From NCBI GenBank assembly GCA_003157175.1, contig PMIQ01000148.1, positions 1 to 12,497 of the forward strand: a stretch of DNA of 12,497 nucleotides, written 5' to 3'. This document shows, piece after piece, positions 1 to 6,260 of the stretch; within the stretch, counting starts at the first letter, position 1; the number at the start of each line of letters is the position of its first letter. Source of the stretch: Chloroflexota bacterium. Lineage in GTDB: Bacteria; Chloroflexota; Limnocylindria; Limnocylindrales; CSP1-4. A program made the position numbers and the translations under genes. A model generated the notes under the pieces. The model was not told where the DNA came from and searched no databases. It saw only the letters and a list, made by a program, of their open reading frames with translations.

Positions 1-42
1 GCGGCGGATGCGCTCGCCCGTGCGGGGCTCGTGGTGGGCTGA
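1..42 (+). CDS. C-terminal end of an unidentified plus-strand gene (partial)
   Basis: Reading frame 1 from the first base is open for 13 codons and ends in TGA at 40-42, giving the peptide AADALARAGLVVG. The codons are rich in G or C at the third position and the composition resembles an ordinary helical C-terminus, so this is probably the tail of a gene that starts before the window. It would converge on the EamA-type transporter gene, whose stop lies 57 bp further on. The fragment is far too short to name a function, and chance cannot be excluded. Confidence 0.33.
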   Translation, partial: AADALARAGLVVG

Positions 43-99
43 CCTTGGGCCCGCCGCATGGCGATAGACGGCGCCAGTCCTCGGCATGGCACGGGCCGT

Positions 100-1137
100 T
101 CAGGCGACCCGCGCAGTGCGGACCGGACGCGGAGACCTGGGCCGCCGTCCGAGTGTGGACCGACCGAAGATGATGCTCCCCACGACGACGGCCCCTCCGA
201 GTACCTGGATGGGGGTGACGTTCTCGCCGAGCAGGATGACTGCGAAGAGGACAGCCAGGAACGATTGCAGGTACTGATAGACGGCAGCACGCGAGGGGCC
301 TACCCGCCCGACGGCCGTGAAGTAGAGCAGGTTGGTGACGATGCCGCTGAACACGACGGCATAGCCGAGAGAACCCCAGCCGGCGAGCGTCACTCGCGCG
401 TAGTCCTGTGCAAGCAGCCCTGGGACCGCGAACGGCACCAGGATCGCGGTGCCGATGAGCATCTCGTAGGTCAGGATGCGGTGCGCACTGTAGCGTCGCA
501 GCAGGGGCAGGATGGGCAACACTGAGACGCTCGATACGAACACATTGGTCAGGGCCAGGCCATCGCCGAGGAGATTTGAGCCGAGCTTGGCCCCGGAGGC
601 TCCACCGACGACGATGAGGACGACCCCCACGAGCCCGATCGAGACGGCGACCCAATGCCGTCTTCCTGACCGCTCAAGTCCGACAGCCGCGGCCAGCAGA
701 GCGGTCATGATCGGCGCACTCGCCCCGAGGAGGGCAGTGTCCGAGGCGCTCGTGTTGGTGAGCGCGAAGACGAAACTGATCTGGCTCAGCGTGATGCCGA
801 AGAGTCCCACCAGAGCGAGGAGGGGCAGATCCTCTCGACGAACTCCGATCGATCCCTCGCGCAGACGCAGGATGACAAGGAGCACGATGCCGCCCACGCC
901 GAAGCGGAAGACCGGAAAGGCGAGCGGCGCGATCTCACTCAGGCCGAACTTGACGATCGAGTAGTTGAGCCCCCACAGCGTGACGGCCGTCAAAAGCAAC
1001 AGGTCGGCCGATGCCGCCCGCGTCACCGGCTGAGCCGTGTCAGGAGACTGCGCCGGGGCGATCGATTGGCGGCTGATAGCTAGAGTCCCGAGAGTGCGGC
1101 GACGAGGGGTGGCAGCCCTCGCGCGCAGGCGATCCAC
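100..1137 (-). CDS. EamA-type drug/metabolite transporter (DMT superfamily permease)
   Basis: This encodes a 345-residue integral membrane protein of the DMT/EamA class, whose members move amino acids, metabolites or drugs across the inner membrane. About ten hydrophobic segments can be read in two halves. The first begins near residue 44 (LLLLTAVTLWGLNYSIVKFG), followed by a PLAFPVFRFGVGGIVLL segment typical of the first EamA domain. The second half ends with LLGENVTPIQVLGGAVVVGSII, the usual EamA finish before a basic tail. The GTG start at 1137 has only a weak ribosome site (GAAG close by), and the first 40 residues are basic and low in structure, so the true start could lie downstream, for example at the GTG for residue 38. 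The gene is 207 bp behind the aldo/keto reductase and may be its own unit. Substrate unknown; exporter is the commonest role in the family. Confidence 0.85.
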   Translation of the reverse strand: MDRLRARAATPRRRTLGTLAISRQSIAPAQSPDTAQPVTRAASADLLLLTAVTLWGLNYSIVKFGLSEIAPLAFPVFRFGVGGIVLLVILRLREGSIGVRREDLPLLALVGLFGITLSQISFVFALTNTSASDTALLGASAPIMTALLAAAVGLERSGRRHWVAVSIGLVGVVLIVVGGASGAKLGSNLLGDGLALTNVFVSSVSVLPILPLLRRYSAHRILTYEMLIGTAILVPFAVPGLLAQDYARVTLAGWGSLGYAVVFSGIVTNLLYFTAVGRVGPSRAAVYQYLQSFLAVLFAVILLGENVTPIQVLGGAVVVGSIIFGRSTLGRRPRSPRPVRTARVA

Positions 1138-1344
1138 GTCTTCGCCGGCGCCGCCCGGCTCATCGTCACGCCGAAGCGATAGGAGTGCACAGAACCACTG
1201 TAGCGAGATGCGGCCTCAGGCTGGTCTTCGTGGCCTGGCAGCCGACGCTGCGGGAGCCTGCCGGCGCTCGGCTGGGCTATGGCCCTCCCACTACTACGCC
1301 CTGGCGGCGCCGCCGAGCGTCTAGAGGCCAGATCCCCACCCGCT
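1138..1344. other. Intergenic stretch with a 12-bp GC palindrome
   Basis: No convincing gene lies between the aldo/keto reductase stop and the transporter start. It holds a perfect 12-bp palindrome, GGCGGCGCCGCC, at 1303-1314. No clear promoter boxes or U-tract terminator are visible. Confidence 0.4.
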
Positions 1345-2178
1345 TCATGGGATCCAGTTGAACTCGTCTGGATTCGGGCCTGTGCGGAGGTTACGGTGGA
1401 GGGCGGAGATCGCCCGCATGTCGTCGTCCGTGAGTTCGAAATCGAAGAGGGCGAAGTTCTCGGCGACCCGCTTAGGGGTTACCGACTTCGGGAAGACGAT
1501 GTCGCCCCGCTGGATGTGCCAGCGGAGGGTGACCTGCGCGGGCGTCCGGCTCAATCGCTCGGCTATGCCCACGATCGTCGGGTCGTCCAGCACCTGTCCT
1601 TTGGCGAGCGGCGACCACGCCTCCGTGGCGATCCCGTGGTCCCTGTCGAACGCCCGAAGGTCGTCCTGGGTGAGGTACGGGTGGATCTCAATCTGATTGA
1701 CCGCCGGCGTGACCGTAGTCTCCCGTGACAACCGCTCGAGATGGTGCGGCTGGAAGTTCGAGACGCCTATCGCCCTGGCGCGTCCGGAACGATAGATCTC
1801 CTCGAGCGCTCGCCAGGTCTCCACGAAATCGCCCACGGCCGGGAGGGGCCAGTGGATGAGGAAGAGGTCGAGGTAGTCGAACTTCATGACCTCGAGCGAC
1901 TGGTCGAACGCCGCGAGCGCGTCGTCGTAGGCGTGAGAGCCGTTGTTGAGCTTGCTCGTTACGAACACTTCGGCGCGAACGATGCCGGAGTCTCGAACGG
2001 CCTCTGCGACCTCGCGTTCGTTGCCGTACATCGCGGCTGTGTCGATATGCCGGAAGCCGACCTTGAGCGCCTCGAGCGTCGCTGCCCGGGTGTCCTCCGG
2101 CTTGATCTGGAAGACGCCGAACCCGAGCTGCGGGATGTCGACGCCGTTGTTCAGCTTAACGGTTGGAACCACGCTCAC
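1345..2178 (-). CDS. Aldo/keto reductase, 2,5-diketo-D-gluconate reductase-like
   Basis: This encodes a cytoplasmic NAD(P)H-dependent reductase of the AKR superfamily, 277 residues with the GTG start at 2178. That start is chosen because GGAGGAGG lies 9 nt upstream and because the protein then begins MSVVPTVKLNNG, the normal AKR N-terminus. An upstream ATG at 2337 would add 53 non-homologous residues. The catalytic tetrad is complete: Asp46 and Tyr51 in HIDTAAMYGNE, Lys76 in TSKLNNG, and His109 in LFLIHWP. IGVSNF, AVNQIEIHPYL and the coenzyme-binding VFPKSVTPKRVAENF follow in order. The sequence pattern resembles AKR5-type enzymes such as Corynebacterium 2,5-diketogluconate reductase, which suggests a keto-sugar or keto-acid substrate. 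It is 292 bp from the LLM oxidoreductase and so is probably separately expressed. Family is certain; substrate is inferred. Confidence 0.92.
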   Translation of the reverse strand: MSVVPTVKLNNGVDIPQLGFGVFQIKPEDTRAATLEALKVGFRHIDTAAMYGNEREVAEAVRDSGIVRAEVFVTSKLNNGSHAYDDALAAFDQSLEVMKFDYLDLFLIHWPLPAVGDFVETWRALEEIYRSGRARAIGVSNFQPHHLERLSRETTVTPAVNQIEIHPYLTQDDLRAFDRDHGIATEAWSPLAKGQVLDDPTIVGIAERLSRTPAQVTLRWHIQRGDIVFPKSVTPKRVAENFALFDFELTDDDMRAISALHRNLRTGPNPDEFNWIP

Positions 2179-2470
2179 TACCGTTGTCCTCCTCCATGCG
2201 AGGTCGTGCACAAACCGGTGGAAGGACGCCCGAGAGCTCGAGCGACACCACCCGGGTCTTCGCGGCTCCAGCTCAACTGAGGTACTGATAACGGTACCGG
2301 TAACGTTCTTGGAAGGGCCGAAGGTCACATTCCTCATGGAACCCTCATTGCGGCCGACGGCCGCCGGTCGAACCGATCCTCATTCAGAGCTTGCCGCGCC
2401 CAAACCGCCGCCCCGCCGGGAGGATGGCCCGGGCCGAAGCCCGCGAGGTCAAAGGCTCGGCCCGATCGGA
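2179..2470. other. Intergenic region between LLM oxidoreductase and aldo/keto reductase
   Basis: This 292-bp stretch holds no supported gene. Just after the LLM stop is an imperfect stem-loop (arms 2431-2441 and 2454-2463, one bulged A, 12-nt loop) without a U tract, which could end transcription of that gene. A patch at about 2281-2315 is less GC-rich than its surroundings and contains CGGTACCG and two TAACG words. It is a plausible place for a promoter or operator of the aldo/keto reductase, but no clear -35/-10 pair stands out. Confidence 0.35.
2188..2195 (-). promoter_or_regulatory. Strong Shine-Dalgarno that fixes the aldo/keto reductase start
   Basis: The minus strand reads GGAGGAGG here, 9 nt before GTG at 2178-2176. 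It is the best ribosome site in the region and shows that translation starts at 2178 rather than at the upstream in-frame ATG. Confidence 0.8.
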
Positions 2471-3418
2471 CTACGCTCGATCGAGTAGGGGTGCGACCTC
2501 GCCGATGAATCGCTCCAGCGTCTCGACGTCATACGGTGCGGGCTGTTCCGAGATGATGGTCCTGAAACCGAGGTCGATGAACGGGCGCAATCGATCTGCG
2601 ATTGCCTCGGGCGTTCCTGCCCATTGCGCGAAGCCCTCGGGCACCCCCGAAGGTGGCGTGCCGTTGTGAGCCATGGCCGCTCGCCAGACTTGCTCGGCTT
2701 CGGCCGCTGAGTCGCGCAGAGTCAATTGGACCCTCAGCGTGAACTCGATCTCTGCGATATCTCGCCCGACCACCGCGCAATGGTCCCGCAGAATCGCGAT
2801 CTTGTGCGCAAGCACATCGACCGGCTCAGCCGCGTTCCACATGTCGGCGTACCTGGCGACCGTGCGGAGCGTCTTCCGCTCCCCCGAACCCCCGATGAGG
2901 ATCGGCACCTTGTGCACTGGTATGGGCCGCTGCACGAGATCGCGGAACGCATACCTGGCGCCAGGCCGGCTCGTGACCGACTCGCCGCGGAGCAGTTGGC
3001 TGATCGCGCCCACTGATTCGTCCAGCCAGTCGAGGCGCTGGCCGAAGCCGGTTCCGAAGTCGAGGCCGAATGCCTCATGCTCAACGTCGAACCAGGCCGC
3101 GCCAAGGCCCATGATCGCCCGACCATTCGAGATGTGATCGATGGTCGCGATCGACTTCGCCACCAGGCCAGGATTGCGGAATGTGTTGGCCCCGACGAGA
3201 AGACCGAGTCCGACATGATCCGTCGCAACCGCCCATGCGGCGAGCGATGCGTAGGCTTCGAAGGCCGGTTGACGGGGATCCCCGAAGATGGCGTAGAGAT
3301 GGTCCCAGGCCCACAGATGGTCGTATCCGAGCCGGTCGACGCGGCACGCGGCGTCGAGCTGTCCGGGCCAGTCGGTGGCCTGACCCCAGAGCATGATCCC
3401 GAGCTTTAGGTCTGCCAT
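2471..3418 (-). CDS. LLM-class, F420-type flavin/deazaflavin oxidoreductase
   Basis: This encodes a 315-residue cytoplasmic enzyme of the luciferase-like monooxygenase superfamily, in the subgroup that commonly uses coenzyme F420. The family order is clear: beta-1 LKLGIMLWG near residues 4-12, a WAWDHLYAIFGDP active-site loop at 36-48, GLGLLVGANTFRNPGLVAK at 70-88, NGRAIMGLGAAW at 98-109, and the later PILIGGSGERKTLR segment. The C-terminus carries the usual GTPEAIADRLRPFIDLG motif. The ATG at 3418 has a GAGGG ribosome site 10 nt upstream. It lies beyond the stem-loop that closes the sugar trio, so it is likely a separate transcript. The reaction is unknown: family members oxidise alcohols or reduce enoyl and imine bonds. 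F420 rather than FMN use is an inference from the sequence subgroup. Confidence 0.88.
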   Translation of the reverse strand: MADLKLGIMLWGQATDWPGQLDAACRVDRLGYDHLWAWDHLYAIFGDPRQPAFEAYASLAAWAVATDHVGLGLLVGANTFRNPGLVAKSIATIDHISNGRAIMGLGAAWFDVEHEAFGLDFGTGFGQRLDWLDESVGAISQLLRGESVTSRPGARYAFRDLVQRPIPVHKVPILIGGSGERKTLRTVARYADMWNAAEPVDVLAHKIAILRDHCAVVGRDIAEIEFTLRVQLTLRDSAAEAEQVWRAAMAHNGTPPSGVPEGFAQWAGTPEAIADRLRPFIDLGFRTIISEQPAPYDVETLERFIGEVAPLLDRA

Positions 3419-3523
3419 GCTTCCAGTACCCTCGAATTCGTGTCGAATCCCACACGCATGTGTAGCCGAGGGGACTCAGTCGTTTGGCCCGGCCGGTCGT
3501 CGGGCCGAACGAGCTACAGAGTG

Positions 3524-3578
3524 AATGACCACCCAATCTTTGCGACGTTATGTGCTCGCATAGGATTGGGTGGTCATT
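3524..3578 (-). terminator. Long stem-loop after the sugar operon, candidate terminator or operator
   Basis: A perfect 15-bp inverted repeat has arms 3524-3538 (AATGACCACCCAATC) and 3564-3578 (its exact reverse complement). Inside it a second 5-bp stem forms (3541-3545 with 3556-3560) around a 10-nt loop. It starts 25 nt after the stop of the RbsD/FucU gene, where an operon terminator would be expected. No U tract follows on either strand, so rho-independent termination is not proven. Its lower GC content than the flanks also allows a protein-binding site upstream of the LLM gene or a small repeat element. Confidence 0.5.
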
Positions 3579-3602
3579 GCTTACGCCCGGATCCGGTCCC
3601 GG

Positions 3603-4046
3603 CTACGCGCCCATGGACATGGCCTCAGCCGGCGGGACAACGCCGATCGTCAGCAGCACACAGGCAAACAGGCGCGTGTCTGCCGTCGCGATGACGAGCG
3701 CGACGTCGGACGATTTGGTGGCCTCATAGAAAGCGGTTCGGTCGATGAGTTGAACGGGCACGCTAGCCGGCAAGAGCGACCGTATCGGCTTGTGGGCCTC
3801 GGGCGCCACTGGGGTGCCGTTGTCCATCAGGGCCACCGACTCGATCGGGATCGACGGCACGATAGCGGCGAGCACGTCGGTCACCAGCAGCTTGCCGGGT
3901 GTGAGATTCAGGTAAACCACCGGCGCGCTCGGCAGCGGCGTGGTGCCATGGGGGAAGTTGCCGTCGCTGATCAGGATGACAGACCCATGGCCTGCCTCCC
4001 CCAGCGCCTGAAGAATCCCTGGGTGCAACAGTTTCGAGCGGAGCAT
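3603..4046 (-). CDS. RbsD/FucU-family sugar mutarotase/pyranase-like protein
   Basis: This encodes a 147-residue cytoplasmic protein of the RbsD/FucU family, whose characterised members interconvert sugar anomers or pyranose and furanose forms (ribose in RbsD, fucose in FucU). The start is the ATG at 4046, with AAGGAGG 8 nt upstream; the open frame continues upstream only because it shadows the dehydrogenase gene. The N-terminus LLHPGILQALGEAGHGSVILISDGNFP contains His20 of the GHG motif and Asp28, matching catalytic RbsD positions. The C-terminus LFACVLLTIGVV matches the family's YANILLTIGVV. The acidic residue that follows GHG in RbsD and FucU is Ser22 here, and the C-terminal Tyr-Ala-Asn is Phe-Ala-Cys, so it is a divergent subgroup. 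It is last in the isomerase-dehydrogenase-mutarotase trio, 52 bp behind the dehydrogenase. The substrate sugar is unknown. Confidence 0.88.
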   Translation of the reverse strand: MLRSKLLHPGILQALGEAGHGSVILISDGNFPHGTTPLPSAPVVYLNLTPGKLLVTDVLAAIVPSIPIESVALMDNGTPVAPEAHKPIRSLLPASVPVQLIDRTAFYEATKSSDVALVIATADTRLFACVLLTIGVVPPAEAMSMGA

Positions 4047-4054
4047 TGTCAATT

Positions 4055-4061
4055 CCTCCTT
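4055..4061 (-). promoter_or_regulatory. Shine-Dalgarno that fixes the RbsD/FucU start
   Basis: AAGGAGG on the minus strand, 8 nt before the ATG at 4046. It shows that the short 147-residue product is the real one and not the 342-codon open frame extending to 4631. Confidence 0.8.
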
Positions 4062-4098
4062 GAGATCTCGGGGAACGGCGCGGTCAGCGGACCGAGCC

Positions 4099-5304
4099 TC
4101 ATCGCGGCGCTTTAGCCTCGCCGGCCACGTCGACCCAGCGCCCCAGCCGTGAGCTCTCGGCGATGGCGTCACCCACCAGCATTTCGTAGTGGCCGTCGGC
4201 GAAGGTCGCGTACGGCGGTTGATCGGCCGGATGACCGGCAACCACGTCCGCGTAGACGGCACGGAAGGCCGCCCCGAATGTGTCGCCAAAGCCCTCGACA
4301 TGACCGCCAGGCAGAGCCGACGCTCGCCGTCCCGCGGCCCCCATGAGGGCTGGATTGCGAAGCAGGATCTCGTTCGCCCGCTCGCGATGACCGAGCCAGA
4401 GGTGGTCCGGCGTCTCCGAATCCCAGGCCGCCGCGGCGATCGAACCATCGATCTCCCACTGCAGCGAGTTCTTACGGCCGGCACTGATCTGCGAGAGCAC
4501 CACCGTGCCGCGCGCGCCGTTGGCGAAACGCAGCATGATCGATGCCACATCCTCGGTCGCGACCTCGCGCTCGACGGTGTCGGTGCTTCGCTCGGTGGAG
4601 AAGGCCTCGACCGGGCCACTCGGCTCGGCACGGCGCGGGATGAAGTTCGTGAGATCGGCCATGACGGAGACGACTCGCTGACCGGTTAGGTATGTTGTGA
4701 GGTCGAGCCAGTGTGAGCCGATGTCGGCGACGGCCCGGAGCGAGCCCGCCAGCTTCGTGTCCAGCCGCCAGCTCCAGTCGGTCTCGAGCAGCAGCCAATC
4801 CTGGAAGTAGTGGCCCGTCACGAAGCGCGTGTCACCCAGGCCTCCATCGGCGATGAGCTCCCGGACGTGCTGGTGGAGCGGGTAGAAGCGGATGTTGAAG
4901 TTGACAGCGTTGACCAGGCCCGTTTTCGCGGCTAGGCGAACGAGGTCGGCCGACTCCGGGGAGGTCATGGCCAGCGGCTTCTCGCAGATCACATGCTTCC
5001 CTGCGGAGAGGATTTGCCTGGCCTGCTCGACGTGGAGGTGGTTCGGCGAGGTCACGTGGACGACATCGACGGACGGGTCCTCGAGGATTGCCTCGAGGGA
5101 TGGATAGGCGCGCGTCACGCCGAGCGCCTGGGCCTTGGCCTCGCCACGTTCTGGCGTGACCTCCAGGATGCCGCGCACTTGGACGCCGATCCGCCGGAGT
5201 TGCTCCACGTGGACCGTGCCGATGAAGCCCGCACCGATGACGGCTGCGCCGATGTCGGCGAGCCTCCTCGTGCCGGGGCCGTCGTGTTCCTTAATCGGAG
5301 TCAC
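4099..5304 (-). CDS. Gfo/Idh/MocA-family NAD(P)-dependent sugar dehydrogenase
   Basis: This encodes a 401-residue cytoplasmic oxidoreductase. The N-terminal Rossmann fold shows AAVIGAGFIG with the GxGxxG glycines at 24-29. TSPNHLH at 85-91 and HVICEKPLA at 104-112 (EKP, with Lys109 the usual catalytic lysine) follow. The C-terminal alpha/beta domain has NFNIRFYP at 135-142, YFQDWLLLETDWSWR at 166-180 and DIGSHWLDL at 194-202, with His198 at the typical catalytic position. The QDW motif is shared with enzymes such as levoglucosan dehydrogenase, which oxidise pyranoses at C3; this hints at, but does not prove, a pyranoside 3-dehydrogenase. The start is GTG at 5304 with AAGGAG 8 nt upstream. It is 45 bp behind the isomerase and 52 bp ahead of the RbsD/FucU gene, clearly one operon. 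Confidence 0.92.
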   Translation of the reverse strand: MTPIKEHDGPGTRRLADIGAAVIGAGFIGTVHVEQLRRIGVQVRGILEVTPERGEAKAQALGVTRAYPSLEAILEDPSVDVVHVTSPNHLHVEQARQILSAGKHVICEKPLAMTSPESADLVRLAAKTGLVNAVNFNIRFYPLHQHVRELIADGGLGDTRFVTGHYFQDWLLLETDWSWRLDTKLAGSLRAVADIGSHWLDLTTYLTGQRVVSVMADLTNFIPRRAEPSGPVEAFSTERSTDTVEREVATEDVASIMLRFANGARGTVVLSQISAGRKNSLQWEIDGSIAAAAWDSETPDHLWLGHRERANEILLRNPALMGAAGRRASALPGGHVEGFGDTFGAAFRAVYADVVAGHPADQPPYATFADGHYEMLVGDAIAESSRLGRWVDVAGEAKAPR

Positions 5305-5305
5305 T

Positions 5306-5318
5306 AAGGAGTCTCCTT
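5306..5318 (-). promoter_or_regulatory. Ribosome site embedded in a perfect palindrome before the dehydrogenase
   Basis: The minus strand reads AAGGAG-A-CTCCTT, then A and the GTG start at 5304. The Shine-Dalgarno element is thus one arm of a 6+1+6 palindrome, which could self-pair between transcripts or form a DNA operator. As an intramolecular RNA hairpin the one-base loop is too tight for full pairing, so any effect on translation is uncertain. Confidence 0.5.
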
Positions 5319-5349
5319 CCTCTTGTTCTCGTCCGTGAGCGTTTCCGGC

Positions 5350-6141
5350 TCACGGCGCAAATGCGAGTTCGCCGCTCGTGGAACTCGCGCTGCGAACGAA
5401 CTCAAGCGCGGGACCACCCTCGGCGCTGAAACTCTTCCATCGGCACTCCACAGATACGGTTCCGCTGTACCCGAGATGGTTGAGATAGACGAAGAAGCCC
5501 CAGAGGTCGAGGCCGTGCGACCCTGGGTACGACCGACCCTCGTCACACACCTGCACGTGTCTCAATAGACCCGCGGTTTCAAGCAGGTGCCGGAAGGGCT
5601 CCGCTTCCATGTGCATGTGGTAGGCGTCCGCCAGAACCCCGACGGAGGGGAGGCCGATGGCTTGGGCGTGCTCAACGGCCTCCGCGAGCGTATGGAGGAA
5701 GTTGGTTTCGGTTCGATTGATAGCCTCCAACGCGACGGCTACACCGTGACGATCGGCTGCCTCGGCGGCTAGACGGGCAAACGATCGGAACTGCTCAACC
5801 GCTTGAGCTCGGGGGAAATCCTCGGGGATCCGCCGTGCGGGCCCGCTCCCAAGAACGAAGACGGAGCCTCCGAGAGATGCGGCGCGCTCCGCCGCAACGG
5901 TCACGTAGCGCCTCAGTCGCTCCAGATCGACTGCCGGACCTACGACTGGAAGTGTCGGCGGGACGAGGAAGTTGAAGGCCACCGCCGGGATGCCGGCAGC
6001 GTCGATGGCACGAGCCGTCGGCTCGAACGCCGAGGCAGGGCTCTCCGGGTACAAGTCGGCGACCGGGATCTCGACATAGTCGTAACCCATTTGCGCCGCC
6101 AGAGGGGCGGATGCGGCCGGGACACAGCAGCCAAATCGCAC
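5350..6141 (-). CDS. Sugar isomerase/epimerase, hydroxypyruvate isomerase-like TIM barrel
   Basis: This encodes a 263-residue cytoplasmic xylose-isomerase-like TIM-barrel protein (AP endonuclease family 2 superfamily). Putative metal ligands fall in order: Glu139 in VALEAINRTETNFLHT, Asp172 with neighbouring His175 in LADAYHMHMEAE, Gln197 in RHVQVCDEGR, and Glu232 in VSVECRW. The Gln ligand is the pattern of hydroxypyruvate isomerase and its relatives (HIQIA), whereas ketose 3-epimerases carry His there. Some relatives of this fold cleave 3-keto-glycosides or eliminate across keto-anhydrosugars, which would suit a partner of the dehydrogenase. The start is GTG at 6141 with GGGAG 5 nt upstream. 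It is the first gene of the trio and lies 119 bp after the LacI gene. The fold is certain; the reaction is inferred only loosely. Confidence 0.88.
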   Translation of the reverse strand: MRFGCCVPAASAPLAAQMGYDYVEIPVADLYPESPASAFEPTARAIDAAGIPAVAFNFLVPPTLPVVGPAVDLERLRRYVTVAAERAASLGGSVFVLGSGPARRIPEDFPRAQAVEQFRSFARLAAEAADRHGVAVALEAINRTETNFLHTLAEAVEHAQAIGLPSVGVLADAYHMHMEAEPFRHLLETAGLLRHVQVCDEGRSYPGSHGLDLWGFFVYLNHLGYSGTVSVECRWKSFSAEGGPALEFVRSASSTSGELAFAP

Positions 6142-6260
6142 GACAACTCCCTACTGGTTCGTTCCAGCTAACTGGATGCCACGGCCGCGGAGCCGAGCCC
6201 GATCCATCGGCATGCCTTTGCTCGAGATCACGCGCTCCCCGTCGGTCGGTCTGCCCGGGC
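6142..6260 (-). promoter_or_regulatory. Intergenic region, possible operator/promoter of the catabolic trio
   Basis: This 119-bp gap separates the LacI gene from the trio. Three alternating copies of the tetramer CTGG/CCAG stand at 6154-6157, 6164-6167 and 6172-6175, just upstream of the ribosome site, and a CCGATCCATCGG inverted repeat lies upstream of them. A LacI-type operator would be expected here, but no full 14-18-bp symmetric site is visible. Confidence 0.25.

Noticed and set aside
1741..2280. A 179-codon plus-strand open frame opposite the aldo/keto reductase.
   Set aside because: It is rich in Glu/Val/Arg as expected for the complement of the reductase codons, with no motif or ribosome site.
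2179..2337. An in-frame ATG would extend the aldo/keto reductase by 53 residues.
   Set aside because: The extra residues match nothing in the family, and GGAGGAGG precedes the GTG at 2178.
2431..2463. A stem-loop after the LLM oxidoreductase stop as a definite terminator.
   Set aside because: It has a bulge, a 12-nt loop and no U tract, and such pairing is common at this GC content, so I mention it only in the intergenic entry.
4047..4631. An open frame extends the RbsD/FucU gene upstream by 195 codons.
   Set aside because: The extension lies antiphase within the dehydrogenase gene, is Arg/Ser-rich without family similarity, and the AAGGAGG site fixes the start at 4046.
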